A DNA stretch of 64,000 nucleotides, from the NCBI GenBank assembly GCA_964035575.1, contig OZ037914.1, positions 1,132,213-1,196,212 on the forward strand. The letters run 5' to 3'. Source of the stretch: Rhynchopus sp. YZ270_cl-10 (lineage: Eukaryota; Euglenozoa; Diplonemea; Diplonemida; Diplonemidae). A program made the position numbers and the translations under genes. How positions within the stretch are numbered: the stretch's first letter is position 1; each line of letters begins with the position of its first letter. Shown here piece after piece: positions 1 through 12,100 of the stretch. The notes below the pieces were generated by a model, which was given only the letters and a program-made list of their open reading frames with translations, did not search any database and had not been told where the DNA came from.

Positions 1-3000
1 ACCCTGCTGTTCTTGCTGGCCGCTCCATCGTGCTGACGACTCACTACATGGAAGAGGCCGACATCCTCGGAGACAGCATCGCCATCATGCACAACGGAGG
101 TCTTCACTCTTGGGGGTCCTCCTTCTATTTGAAATCTCGGTTGGGTGTAGGCTACAATATGTCCGTCACCATGCAAAAGGACTGCGACCCAGCTAAGGTG
201 GAGGACGTTGTCCGCAGGTACATCACTAGAGCAGATGTGGTCCGCACCTCGTGTACCGGAACCGAACTGCATCTGCGGATTCCGATGGACAGCTCGCCGG
301 ATCACCAATTTGTTGCGGATGCAGAATCGCTTATTAACGCACCATATGCAGGGAACCCATCAGCTTTGAGGGAGATGCTGACGCAGATGTTGGATGGAAC
401 CTACGTGGTTCCAGGGTCCGAACCACTGCAAATCGCAGAACAGCAACAACCACAACAACAACAACAACAGACCGTAGATGCAGACGCAGACCACTATCTT
501 GGGTTGTTAGGCATTGATGAAGAGGAGAATGCGGCCGGCGTTGGCCCCGAATATGCAAACCCAAATGTTCCAAAGGTTGTGACAAATTTGAGTCAAGAGG
601 AGAAGTTGAAAGCGAGGGCGGTGCTTGCGAATTTGAGGACCGTGACCTGCTTTCCTGCGATGCTTGGAGAGATGGAGACTAGGAAAGGGGAGCTGCGCAT
701 TGATGGGTTTGGGGTCAGCGTAACCACTTTGGAGGAGGTGTTTTTGCGCATTGCTGCGGAAGCGGATGATGAGGACACCACCACCGCCGCAGAACCCTTA
801 GGGATTGGCAGTACCGTCCCCGCTCTCGAGAACAACACGAACACCGAAGATCTGCTCCTCGACATCGAAATGGCAGGAGTGGAAGAAGATGACGACGATG
901 TGACCCCTCTTACTGTTGAATCACCGAAGCAAGGAGGAGGAGGAGGTATCGATTTTGGCTCATTATATACAATCACCGACCCGGCGTGCCCACCACAAAA
1001 GGGGAGCAGTCTGTTTTGGAGACAATTCCGTGGGATGTTCGTAAAGCGCGCCAAATGTGCGAGGCGGGACAAACGGACGTTGATTTTTCAGTATGCGGTG
1101 CCTGTAGTGTTTATTTTGTTTGCGATTTGGATGGCGTCGTTTGGGCCAGGGAAGCTGCCTTCTCTTGAATTAACCCCAGATTCTGCGTTGGGAGGTGCCG
1201 ATTATGGGATGCCGTATTCAGCGGAGAGAGAGGACCAACCGGGAGAGTTTTCTTCCTTTATTTCGCAGGAAATGTTCTCGGAGTGGACGTTGGAGGAGGT
1301 GGCGTACGGTAGTGGGTATGTGGATCTGTCGCAATATTTGAATGATACATTGGCGAGGAAGAAATCGGTGCATCGTCAAGTGGCTGCCACGTTCTCGGAG
1401 GATTTGTATGGGGAGTTGCGAAGTGGAGTGCCCCAGGAGAGCAGTGCTGGTGTGTTGGGTGGGGCCGCGTCGTATGCGAATATGACTACGTTGCTGGCGA
1501 ATGTGTCGTACCGCCATGCGCTTCCGGTAGGGATCGGTGCCGTAGATGAAGCGCGTCTCAGAGTGCTCAGTGGCCATCCAAAGGCAAGGGTGATCACCAC
1601 AAACCACCCGCTCCCGTTTTCGAATTATGAGGCGAAAATCGTGGAGGCAGTGCAGAGTTTTATTGCAGGCGTATTTATTATGATTCCGTTCACCTTTTTG
1701 CCCGCGAATTTCGTGAGCTTTGTGGTAAAGGAAAAGGAAAATAAGGCGAAGCATGTGCAGGTGGTGTCTGGGGCGCATATTGCAGCGTATTGGGGCAGTT
1801 CGTTTGTGTTTGATTTCCTCTCCTTTTGCACAACGGTGGTGTTGGTGTTCATCATTTTCTTTGCGTTTGGGAGGACCGAATTTATTGGCGATGCGGAGGT
1901 CTTTTTTGCTACATTCTGCCTGCTTGGGGAGTACGGCCTCGCTGCAGTGGGGTCTTCCTATGCCGTATCCTTCATCTTCACTTCACATAGCCAAGCGCAA
2001 ATGGCAGTATCCTCAATGAATTTCATTACCGGCTTCGTTCTGGTCATGCTCACCACCATTCTGGACCTGATTGATTCTACTAAGGATGCCTCGAAGGTGA
2101 TGAAGTACATTTTCCGTGTGGTACCGTCATACTGCCTTGGGGAAGGGATTATAGCGCTGTCATCGCGAAGCTTGATCTCAACAATCACCGATAAGGTGTC
2201 ACCTCCGGGGCCGTTTTCCATGGACGTGATAGGGTACGATCTGATCTATCTTGCCATCACCGCACCGCTGTTCATTGTGGTCGTATACCTGCTTGAATCA
2301 AACAAACTTCGCACCCTTCTTAACGCTCCTAAAGTCTGCGCTGGAGGGCAACTCAACGAACAGTTAATCCCCACCCTCTCCACCGGTCCTGCATTCGACC
2401 CCACAGAATATGCAACGCTCCCTCGCGATCCTCCGAACGTTCTGTACCGCAGAGGGGCCTGGCTCATGTGCTCTGCAGGGGAAAACACCCCGCCGTATTT
2501 CTTTAATGAAAAAACCGGGGAGTCGAGGTACTGCGATAGTGATACCCCGTTTCACCGTGATGCGCGGGTGGCTGCGCATGAGGCTGAGGTGTTGGCGACG
2601 GATGGGCCTCAAAGAGACGGCGACTTTGTGACCGTAAAACGCCTGCGGAAGGTGTTTACGCAGTCAAGGAGAAATCCAAAGGTGGCAGTAGCGGACCTCT
2701 CATTCGGAGTCGAAAAGGGCGAGCTTTTTGCCTTTCTCGGAACAAATGGTGCTGGGAAGACTACCACCCTTTCCATGCTCTCCGGAGAGGTCCAACCCTC
2801 TGCGGGAAGTGCCTACATTGCTGGGCACGACGTCGCGAAGGACCCACACCTTGCGAGGCAACACCTCGGATTTTGCCCTCAATTTGATGCGCTATTAGAT
2901 CATTTAACATGCGAAGAGCATTTGGACCTGTTTGCGACGCTTCGAGGCGTTCCTCATGCTAAGGTTGCACCAAGCAAAGAACTGCTCCTTACCGGCCTGG

Positions 3001-3896
3001 GGTTGCAACAGCACAGAAAGAAGCTGGCGATGAGTCTGTCTGGCGGGAACAAACGGAAGCTTTCTGTTGCGCTGGCTCTGATGGGGGGACCGTCTGCGAT
3101 CTTCCTGGACGAGCCGTCGGCAGGGATGGACCCCATGGCAAGAAGAGGACTATGGGGTGCGTTGGAGAAGGCAATCACAGACCTGCGCCTCTCGGTCATC
3201 CTTACGACCCACCACCTCGAGGAAATCGAAGGGCTAGGCAGACTGCACCACAGGGTGACTATCATGGTAGATGGGAGGCTGCAATGTCTCGGCACCTTGG
3301 CGCAACTGAAAAACCAACTGGGTGATACATACGAGGTCACCCTGAAGGTCACAACGTCCGAAGAGGAAGCTTCCGTAAAGCAGGCAGTCGGGGCAAAATG
3401 GCCCGGCGCGGTTCTCAGCGAATGCACGCAGCAGAGGTTGACCTTTCAAGTTCCCAGGCTTGAGGCGAACCTTCCCAGCATGTTTGCGTTCGTAGAGGAC
3501 AATCGGGAGGACTTAGGTATGGAAATTGTAAAAATTAAAATGGAAAAAAATATGAAAAAATGCAGGTGTGACCGACTATTCAATCAGCGAGATGTCCCTG
3601 GAGCAGGTGTTCCTGCGTATCAGCAATAGGGCGTTGCGTGAGGAGGATGCGGTATGTAGTGTTCTCTTTGCCCGTTTGGCGGCAGGAGCCGTTCCCGGTC
3701 ACAAAATCTGTAGCACACCTTCGGAAAGAATGTTCTTCGCCTTCAGCAACCTCGTTGCCCTCCGCAAGCGCCTGTTTCTTCCTTTTTGCCGTGTCCTTCG
3801 TTTTCGGACCTCGACGCGGGAACCCTTCGCGTCTTGCTTCTGTTTCTCCAGCTTGGAGAAGAGCTTGGGTTGGGGGACAGCATTGTACCCGCTTGA
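1..3896 (+). CDS. ABCA-type ABC transporter, 5'-partial (C-terminal two thirds)
   Basis: Full-size ABCA exporters move lipids or sterols across membranes. The window opens inside the first nucleotide-binding domain (NBD): the reading frame starts at base 3 and gives the H-loop TTHYMEEAD (residues about 12-20 from the edge). A Gln-rich linker follows, then the post-NBD motif GVSVTTLEEVFLRIA (about 237-251). The second membrane half has one helix (about 360-383), a large outside loop, five or six helices (about 549-766), and a WW-like segment (818-844). NBD2 has Walker A GTNGAGKTT (913-921), Q-loop GFCPQ, signature LSGGN (1012), Walker B AIFLDEP (1032) and H-loop TTHH. The uninterrupted frame loses the expected C-terminus. 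Removing a 49-nt intron at 3517-3565 (GTATGG...TGCAG) restores LGVTDYSISEMSLEQVFLRIS. A second intron at 3652-3851 (GTATGT...TCCAG) is tentative and would end the protein at 3896. TMD1 and most of NBD1 lie off the window. Confidence 0.93.
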
Positions 3897-4080
3897 TTAC
3901 AGCCCCTGTTCACTCTTTTTCAAACGATTTTTTCTCCCTTTTGCCACCTTTGTGACGGACCACTGAACTTTTTTTCGTGCCAAAATTACACGAACTCCGG
4001 CTGGGGAAATGACATCATCCCTGACAACAAACTTTGTAGAAGCCAGCGCAGCTGATGCTGTGCGATAACGAATATGATAA

Positions 4081-4130
4081 GGTGACTAAGCACGAGAGGC
4101 TTAGGGTCATCTTATAAACTTTTCTTTTTC
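4081..4130 (+). repeat. Repeat A, copy 1 (family definition)
   Basis: Family A is a 40-50 nt module: GGTGA, then CTAAGC, a short loop, GCTTAG, then GTTCATCTTATAAAC and a T/C-rich tail. CTAAGC and GCTTAG are reverse complements and form a 6-bp hairpin. Among about 20 copies here the loop varies in length and sequence while the stem stays. All copies found lie on the + strand. Confidence 0.75.
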
Positions 4131-5745
4131 TTTCTGGCTATCAAACAAACGTACTATAGTGATTGTCGATACAACAAAAAGTCATGTGGCATGCAACTCC
4201 TCTTTCAATACAGGTTACGTACGCAATGGGACCAATCCAGGAGCGTGTCTTCATCCCCTACCCACCCATTATCGCGTCGTCAGCTCCTTTGGCATGATTG
4301 AGATATATTGAGAAAAAACAATGCCGGCCTTCAAGCAGGTGACCTTTTTGAACACTTTTAGAACCCATTTTGGCGAAAAATTGATACAGCACCACACAGA
4401 TGAAAGGGTGTTTGATACCAAGGGAGGAGGGGGGGTGGGAGGGAGGGGGGATGTGTTGTCCATTTCAGGGTCCATATTTTTCAGCAAATTTAAAAAAAAA
4501 AAAACGGTGAGTGATGGAGGGGTTGAAGCAACCCCCCCTCAGTCCACCAGTTCAGAACCAGCCTTCTTCTGTTGTTGTGTTCTTTGTGAAAGATGTGTTG
4601 TTCGAGAGGGGCAAGCACCCCCCGATGCATGGATTTTTCAAAACGTTGTTTTTTGTTCGCTTTTTTTTTTGGGGTTTTTCATCCAGATTTGTAGTCATCT
4701 GTTGAGGCGTTTTCTTTTCTTTTCCCTTTTTTTTTTTGCTGTGTTGATCACTTCACTCCGTACACTTTGCACCGTACGACGCAGAAGGTGAAGCACATTG
4801 CACCCTACAAAAAACAAAACAAAAAATTCTCTTTTCCCCCATGCAGTCTGCGTGAGAAACGCACATTTTTTTTTGTCAATTTTTCATTCATTCATACCAA
4901 CGATTTTCGATGCTGCCATAAAATACCATTGTACACGAGGCGCTGTAAGTATCCTTTGCCTTCCTTCGGGTGGACATTTGAGTACAGAACACCTCGTTGT
5001 GAGCGAAGATAGATACAAAGAACAAAACAAAAAAGAATTTTCTTTGGGTTGAGGAATGATCCTTCATCTGCACCTTTTGAAATTTATTTACCCTTCGTCG
5101 GGGCGACCTTGTGTGCCGTCCTCTGGTGTTTTTGTCGAAACTACAAAAAATAACGACTTGACAAACTACCACCCCCCCCATCCCTGCCATCCTCTTTGGG
5201 GAGGAGGAGAAAGCCGTCACCGTGCGTGACCCCCCTTTTTTGGGGGATGAACATTTAAGCACAGAATCCACCTCTTTTTTTTGGTTAGGGTCATTGCTAC
5301 AAGAAAAAGGAACAAATGGAATTCTTTGGGGGGGAGGGGGGGGGGTGTCTGTTCGTTCGAATTTTTATGTATTTTGCGGGAAATGTGAGTGAAAAAATGG
5401 AGCTTTTCAAAAAAAAAAAAAATCTGTTTCAAAACTTCGCTTGAAGTTGTATTGCTAACTTCTTCTTATCTATGCCAACAAAAAAATTTTCCTTGTCTAT
5501 GTTTTGAGGGGGCTGTCTGTTCCTTTTTACTGTTTCTCCTTCAATCCCCATTATATGAGGCAGGCTTGTCTCAATCGCAAAAAGAGAGACGCTTGGGTTT
5601 TGGGTTTGGGTTTCATCACACAACACTTTCTTTCTTTTGAAACCCAATATCTGCATCCCCCGCCAGTTTGCCCCAATCATCCCTCAAACAGGAGGATTTG
5701 TGCAATCAACGAAAACAACTTTACCCCCCCCGATCCTACTATTTT

Positions 5746-5796
5746 GATAAATTGTTGGAGTGGGGTTGCCTCGGTTGTGTGCAATCTCCACTTTTC
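5746..5796 (-). repeat. Repeat D, minus-strand copy
   Basis: Read on the minus strand this gives GTGGAGATTGCACACAACC, GAGGCAACC and CCACTCCAACAATTT. It is one of only two D copies in this orientation; the GCAA-loop hairpin of the other copies is missing here. Confidence 0.65.
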
Positions 5797-5864
5797 CAAC
5801 CTTTTTTTTTTTAAATAGTCCCTACTATCAATTTATTGATTGCATATGATGAAAATACTTTAAA

Positions 5865-5908
5865 TAGGTACACTGTCACGAGCTTTGTATTTCAAGTCAA
5901 CTTTTTTT
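5865..5908 (+). repeat. Repeat C, short form
   Basis: Family C core: GGTACACTGTCACGAG, CTTTGTATTTCAAGTCAACT, then T-rich. It aligns with family A over GGT..., CACGAGAGG, CTT and the closing ACTTTT, so the two families look related. This copy lacks the upstream GGACTGCATGG block. Confidence 0.65.
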
Positions 5909-6264
5909 TTGGTCCTTCTCGTCGGGAGAGAATCCCCCCGAAGAATAGTGGGCACATGCATGCAGTTCAAAGTTTTTGCTTTTTATTTTATCGTTGTCTC
6001 GTCTCAATTAAACCACACTAAAAACCACACGGCTTTGTGCTGCGAGAGTCTCTAAGCTGAACCTCTAGTCACTCTACGTACTCTCGACACCAAACACACT
6101 CTCTTTCCAAGGATGAGTGTGCCGTTATGGTGAAAGTGTCCTAGCCCCTTTTTCTCGGGTGACCTTGTGTTGAACCGTTGTCCTGCTTTTTTGTTGTTTC
6201 TTTTTTTTGGACACATGGTGATCGACGATGCTACAAAAAAAAAAAAAATCTTTTTTATATCACA

Positions 6265-7733
6265 TGTGAAAATGACTTTTTGCTGGGATCCTTCACAAAC
6301 GGGGCGTGAAATAAAGTGAGCTTTTTTTCACGCTTGCTCTTAGTAATTTCGCTGGAGGCGTGAAAAAAAGTTTCACTGGCGTGAAAAAAAGTTTCACTGT
6401 TTTCTGTCAGTCACAAAACCACACACTCCACCCTACAAATCATGCCAAGGACCAAGAAGAAGGAGGCTATGGAGGATCTGTATGAGACCGAGCTTCTGGC
6501 AGGGTTGAAGTCAAGCACTGCATACAAAACGGAGTGGAATAAGTTTTTACAACACAATAAAATCACGGGGCGGAAGCAGCCAAGAGAAGAACATGTGGTC
6601 TCTTACTTGACACACCTGCGCGAAGAACGCAGCTACAAAGCCAGCTCATTATGGTCGTGCTACTCTAAGCTCAACTTTATGTTCAAGACGGAGTTCGACT
6701 TTTCACTAAAGGAGTACCACCGCATCGGGCTGTTGCTGAAGACCTGGGGAAGTGACGAATCGACGAAGAAGAGCAAGACGTTTTCGAAGGGAGAAGTGGA
6801 GATGTTTCTCAAGATGAGCGAGTTGAGCGACTGCTACTGGTGTGTCCGCAAGGCTTACGTCGCGGTGTGTTTTCTGTCGGGAATGAGATGCACAGAAGCA
6901 CTGATGCTTGAGATGACAAATTATCAGGAATCACCAGTGGGATACCTCTTCACGTACCAGCACTGTGCTAAGGTGAAAAAGGCCGACATGGAGCGTGGGA
7001 GGTTTGTGGTACCAAGAGACAGCATCTACTTTTGTGTGGTGGAGGAGTACCTGAACCGGCGCTCACCAGTTTCACAGGAGGGTCGCTTCTTCATCACTGG
7101 AACTAAGACGACAGCTGACAGAACTACTACTGGGACCTTTCGTGTGCAACCTCTTGGCATCAACAAAATGTACGGCATACCTGCAGAAGTCGCGAGGGTG
7201 CTTGCGCTGGACGGTTCGTACACTGGGCACAGCTTCCGCAGGTCTTCTGCGACTCAAGCCGCTGAGGCAGGAGCATCTATTGTACAGATGCAACGCCACT
7301 ATGGGTGGGTCAGTCAGGCAATGCCACAAAGGTACACCGAAGTCACACAGGCCGGTCAAGTTGCGATGTCACAGCTGTTGACACAGAACAACAGTCCCCC
7401 AACTCAGACGCCACAAGAAGTCAAGATTAACATCAATGTGCAACAGAACAAACCATGATCATGAGTGCAAAAAAAAAAACCCCCCTTCTGTGATGCTCTA
7501 TACACCTGCCCCCCCCCTACAGGCGAGATGAGTGGTGACATCTTGTAATTAGTACCAGTCATAGGAGGCATATATCAAAAAAAGTAACCCCTTCCCTGCT
7601 TTTGATTGATGTTCACATGTTCCCCTACTCTCATTCACACTCTCACTTACAGGTACCCACATTTTGTTCATAAAATCACTCTATTTTACGTCTCGTTTGT
7701 GAAGGATCCCAGCAAAAATATCATTTTCACTTG
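6265..7733 (+). mobile_element. Crypton-like tyrosine-recombinase transposon with inverted ends
   Basis: About 1.47 kb. The left end (6265-6306) and the reverse complement of the right end (7688-7733) match over about 43 nt with few differences, both containing TTTTTGCTGGGATCCTTCAC then AAACG. Between them is one gene, a tyrosine recombinase. No reverse transcriptase, capsid or other gene is present, so this is a DNA transposon. Outside the inverted ends are further copies of a GCGTGAAATAAAGTG motif (6304-6331, 6354-6400, 7757-7912). Cryptons usually have no clear terminal inverted repeats, so either this is an unusual member or the repeats are recombinase binding sites. I found no target-site duplication. 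Confidence 0.7.
6442..7458 (+). CDS. Tyrosine recombinase (Crypton-like), apparently intact
   Basis: A 338-residue integrase-type DNA strand-exchange enzyme. The N-terminal half (about 15-110) looks like the helical core-binding domain. The C-terminal half has the catalytic set in the right order: R149 in SGMRCTEAL, a basic KVKKAD segment around 181, H263-x-x-R266 in GHSFRRS, H286/W289 in RHYGW, and the tyrosine nucleophile Y298 in PQRYTEV. Order and spacing match active tyrosine recombinases, and the GW...M...Y pattern is seen in Crypton and DIRS-type enzymes. The start is the first ATG, just after a C/A-rich leader. Base composition is like the host genes. The frame is intact, so the element may be young. 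It is a mobile-element gene rather than a host gene, judging by the inverted ends around it. Confidence 0.85.
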   Translation: MPRTKKKEAMEDLYETELLAGLKSSTAYKTEWNKFLQHNKITGRKQPREEHVVSYLTHLREERSYKASSLWSCYSKLNFMFKTEFDFSLKEYHRIGLLLKTWGSDESTKKSKTFSKGEVEMFLKMSELSDCYWCVRKAYVAVCFLSGMRCTEALMLEMTNYQESPVGYLFTYQHCAKVKKADMERGRFVVPRDSIYFCVVEEYLNRRSPVSQEGRFFITGTKTTADRTTTGTFRVQPLGINKMYGIPAEVARVLALDGSYTGHSFRRSSATQAAEAGASIVQMQRHYGWVSQAMPQRYTEVTQAGQVAMSQLLTQNNSPPTQTPQEVKININVQQNKP

Positions 7734-7744
7734 TAAAACAAAAC

Positions 7745-7912
7745 TACGTATTAGTTTGAAATAAAGTGCGTTTTTTCACTTCCACGTATTTTGTCTCACT
7801 CGTGCTCTATTATTGCCCTCGCCTGCGGCTCGGGCAATAAACTCTCACTCGTGAGCCAAAATTACGTGGGCGTGAAAAAAAGTGCACTTTATTTCACGCT
7901 AATAATTAGTTA
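7745..7912. repeat. Foldback next to the recombinase element
   Basis: Arms at about 7745-7786 and 7868-7912 are inverted copies, each with GAAATAAAGTGC and a TTTTTTCAC block. The spacer has a hairpin (GCCCTCGCCTGCGGCTCGGGC). The arm motif also occurs inside the left side of the neighbouring transposon (6304-6331), which links the two. Confidence 0.6.
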
Positions 7913-9180
7913 TAAAGTCCCAGATAAACGGAGGGGTTTTGTTTTTCAAAATAGGAATCGCAAGACGGCAGTTTCACCTCAAATATAGGGAGAAGACGAT
8001 TTTTTCGCAATTTTTTTTTTTTTTTTTTTTTTTTTTGGGTCTCGTGCAAGAAGAAAAAAGGCCTGTGGATAACCACCCATCTAGGTAGTACTGGGTGGGG
8101 GGGCTTTTTGCACCAAACAACGACCAAAACGTAGACAATTTTGACACACAAGCGAAATCACCCTCCCCTTTTATTTTTTTAGGATATAATCTTAGGGACT
8201 CGCTTTTCAAGACTGGAGGTCCTGTGTTTATTTTCTCTTTTTTTTTTTTCCTCTCGAAACGGAAAAAAGAACAAAGAATAGCGTCACTTATACATTTTTT
8301 TCGTGCATTTCAACACCCCCTCTCTTGAACAAAAAAAAAATTCCCTTCTTTTATTCAAAAAAGGGAAAACCACAATGTACATTCCCCCTTTTTCCGCGGT
8401 ATCGTCACTCACCTGGTATCATTGAAAGTAACATTGCTTACCAAATGGCCCACTTCGATACTGTTGTACCCACTCACCTCCCCCGCTTCGCTAAGAAGCC
8501 GCGGGTCCTGCCGCCGGCGAAGGCTTTTTTTTCTTCTTCAAATTTTCTCTTTATGGTGATTTTCATCCGTTGGGGGACTGGCTTCTGTTACAGTGAATTA
8601 TTGAATATTGAAGGGTGCGTGCCTGCATCAACGCTACCGTTCACCAGGTGTATGTGAGCGAAGAGGGGCATAAGTTGCCTCGGTTGTGTTGTGCAATCTC
8701 CAATTTTCTCTACTTTTCTGATGTTTCGGCGCCCCATTTTTTTTTGTCGTTCGTTCGACAGGCATTTCCCCTTATATACATCACCCTCTCACTTCCCTTG
8801 CCCCTCCCCCCAGACCACTATCTATTTTCCATTTGTTTTTTGCCGTGTTCATCCCATTCTTAGCTTCCGTTGCCAAATGCACCGCGTTCCTTCGGCCATA
8901 CTCACCTGAGTTTTAAAAAAAAAAAGAAATAGCTGAAATTCAAAGATATCGTGGGCATAATATGTGGACAATAAAAGGCAGTTTTTCAAAAAAAAAAAAA
9001 AGATTCCCCCATTATCAACCCAATTTCCGACTCCCTCATACAGTACTTCACAACGCAGTACATTTTGCTCACTGGAGTGCATCGCCACTACCCCCAGAGC
9101 GGGTGCCCACTTATGAAACTCTCGTACCCATCCTTTTTGAGGTACCAACATCAAAAAAATTCATCCCTTTTTTTTTTTTT
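7913..9180. other. Intergenic, no gene seen
   Basis: T-runs and C-rich blocks. A minus-strand repeat D lies at about 8673-8718. The last bases (about 9167-9184) are a long T tract ending in GCAG, a strong 3' splice acceptor for the next gene. Confidence 0.6.
8673..8718 (-). repeat. Repeat D, minus-strand copy
   Basis: The minus strand gives TTGGAGATTGCACAACAC and AACCGAGGCAA, the central part of family D; the 3' stem side is missing. Confidence 0.55.
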
Positions 9181-9194
9181 GCAGAATTCAAAAA

Positions 9195-12100
9195 ATGAAG
9201 CGTTGGGTAGATAATTTGGTGGCTATTCCGGAGGATGAAGAAAAAGAACCTTCTTCCGCACTCCTCATCGCACAGAAAGTGGAGGAAGGGATCGAGATCA
9301 GCCAGCACAACCCGATGCCAGACTTTGAGGGTCTGCTCCCACGCTTCTTCGACGAGGCTTCGGATGAGGAGGGATACCAAGAGGGCGAAGACACACCAGA
9401 CGCACAGTCCCCCATACCTACCGAAGGTGTCGTCAACCAGCACAATGCAGAGTGCACATTGCCTACGCTCGCTGCGTTGCCGCTGCAGACGGAGGACACA
9501 CCGCGTCCGGAAGAGGACATTGAGCAGCTATCACCCACGACGCAGTCCACATTGTCGTGTCTTGCTTCACCTAGAAGGCTGGATTCGGAGGGATCAGACA
9601 CGGAGAGTGAAACGCAGACATTATCGTCGCGGCCGTCTATCAAAGTGACGGTGCAGAAGCGGGGGCACGTTCAGAAGCACAACGATGCCAGTGACTGCTC
9701 CGACTCTGATGGAGGGAGCGACACATCGTTGTCAACGAAGTCGTGCGTGCTGTCCCCGCGTGGTGCGGGCAGCGTTCGTTTCCACCTCCGCGCCCCGCCA
9801 CAGAAGACACAAACGGACCGGACAGAGCTGATACGGCACTACTGTTTGCTTGACTTTCATCGCAGCGATACCCCTCCTCCAGGCACCCTCGCGACGTACA
9901 ACGCACGCGATTTAGAAAGAGAAAATTCACGTGCTCAGCTGCAGGACAACCTAGACGAGGACAGCAACCCTGGGTCACCTGCCAACCTTGCGGCAGTACA
10001 TAGCGGGAGGTTTATGTTTGGGCGCACTTTATCATACCATGGGAGCGTATACCGGCCAGCAAGCATGAACAAGCTGCGTGGGGAGGACTCACTGTCCACG
10101 CCGTTGACAGCCATAATGTCGAGCAACATCTTCTCGCGGTTCAAAATCGACAACGGGGAGACCCGGGTCAGCTCTAAGGTCGCCGCCCTGCAGCAGGCCT
10201 TCTTCTCCCGCCTCCGCCTCCTCAACGAATCCCGCGCCACCCGAGAGTTCCACCGCATCTGCACCGCCTTCGGCGTCTCCATCCCTGCCCCATTCCTAGA
10301 ACGCCAACCCTGGCCCCCCGAGCACGGCGGAGAAGTCACCCTTATGAGCGACCCTGTCACAACCAGAGACGGCCGCGTAATGAGCCGTTTTTTGTCCGCA
10401 CAGATTCTGGGAAGCAATCACAACAAACTCCTCCAGCCGCGCAGAAGGGAGCAGGACGAATGGGTGGCCAAGATGTGCACGAGACACGGCTTTGTTTCGA
10501 TTGGTGTCTTGACTCTTATCATCGAAGAATGCGGCGCCCTGAGCAAAGTCGTGAACTACATCCCCATGACCAACCACACCATCAACGACCCTGCCCAGGT
10601 CCACAACTCCATGCTCTGCTCCGCCTGCTTTCTTGTTGTCGAAACCTCATCCCAGTATTATTCCGAAGCCCGCGAGAGTGAGCTAGGGTGGATCGGTGTC
10701 GACTTCCTCTTCCAGCTCTCATGCATCCAAGAACGCAGCGACATCCACACTTCACAAGAGAAGGCCTGGAGATCCCTCCCTCCACTCCCTGCCTATGAAG
10801 AGCTCAGACTCGAGAAGAACGACCGCAAACGGAAATTCGCCGCCACCGCCAAACGCCTTATGAGCATCTCCGTCTTCTCAAAGCTAAACCCCCCTTCGGA
10901 AAGCACCGTTAGCATCGAGGACAGCACTTCTCCCCCTAACCCCCCTCCAGACACAGCCTCAGAGAAGAAAGCAAGGGCAAAGGCACGGCTTGCCATTGTC
11001 ACCTCATTTGGTCCTGGTACAACCCCTATCACACCTAAAACGGCGGCAGCGCTGAAAGAAAAGAAGAAAACGAAGTTTTGCACCTTCACCCTTTCCTCCT
11101 CTAAACGGAAGAAACGGTCGCGAGAGGAGGGTGGTGGTGGTGGTGGTGGTGGTGGCGGCGGACTCCGAGTCAACCACGTAGGCACCAAACTGCGTAATTT
11201 CTACAATTCCCTTTCCCCACTCAACCCCAATATGGGTGCTCTCCAGGATTATCAAAGCGAACAGACCATCACAGAGGCTCCTCCAACCCCTCCTCCTCCT
11301 CCACCTCCACCACCGCCACCCTGCGTACATAGCCCCACTGAAAAGAAGAGTGCCTTTGAAAGGCAGTACATCCCATGCGTGGCAGTACAATTGGGTGGGG
11401 TTCGTAAAGAGAAGGAAGTTGAAGTGGCACCACCGTTGATTACACTTAAAGGGAGGGATGTGGTGAAGGGCATGGAAAAAGTGTTGTCTTCTGCGGACTA
11501 TGTGAGCAGTGCGGATTTATCGAAGGTGCGGAGGTTGTCGACGGAGTGTTCTTCCTTATTAGGTCACCCCCCGCAGAAGGGGTTAACCCGTGTAGCAAGC
11601 CTGCAGGAACTCAATCAACAGGTCAGTGTTCTCCTCGAGACAAATGAAGCGGAGATGCGGCGGCGTTCGATTTTCTGTGGGGTGGAGGAGGGGGAGGAGG
11701 AGGACGTTGTGCCACACCCTCCGGCAAGACCCAATGCGCCAAAACCCTCCTTTCTCGGTGCCCCGACCCACTCCTGCCCTCCATACATCTGCGCACTCAC
11801 CACACCACCGCCCCCTTCAGCGACAGCAACAGAGCTCTCCTACGCGGCCCCTAAGGGAGGTGCAGGGCTGACCTACGGTGGATACTATAGGGGTAGCTTT
11901 TTGATTTGCGAACAGCCGAAGGAGACGAAAGGGGCGGAGGAGGCGAAGAGTGGTGGGGAGGCACATCTGGTGTTGCCAGGGGTCGGGGCGGGGGCAACGA
12001 GGGCGAGGGAGATGCGGGGGGCTCTCGTGGTACCCACTGCGCCTAATGCGCATCCCCTCCTCCCAACGGCACGCAACCGCAAAAACAAAAAACAGCACGA

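Larger units (their letters stand above)
3897..6260. other. Intergenic, repeat-rich, no gene seen
   Basis: AT-rich DNA with many A/T homopolymers and no convincing coding frame. It holds repeat-A and repeat-C copies, a minus-strand repeat-D copy and two degenerate repeat-B-like stretches (about 4950-5030 and 5230-5310) that keep the 'GAGTACAGA/AAGCACAGA' core and the A-rich end. Confidence 0.6.

Noticed and set aside
3652-3966. Continuous ABCA C-terminus to 3966
   Set aside because: The sequence after 3651 lacks any family resemblance; a GTATGT donor lies exactly at the end of the conserved part.
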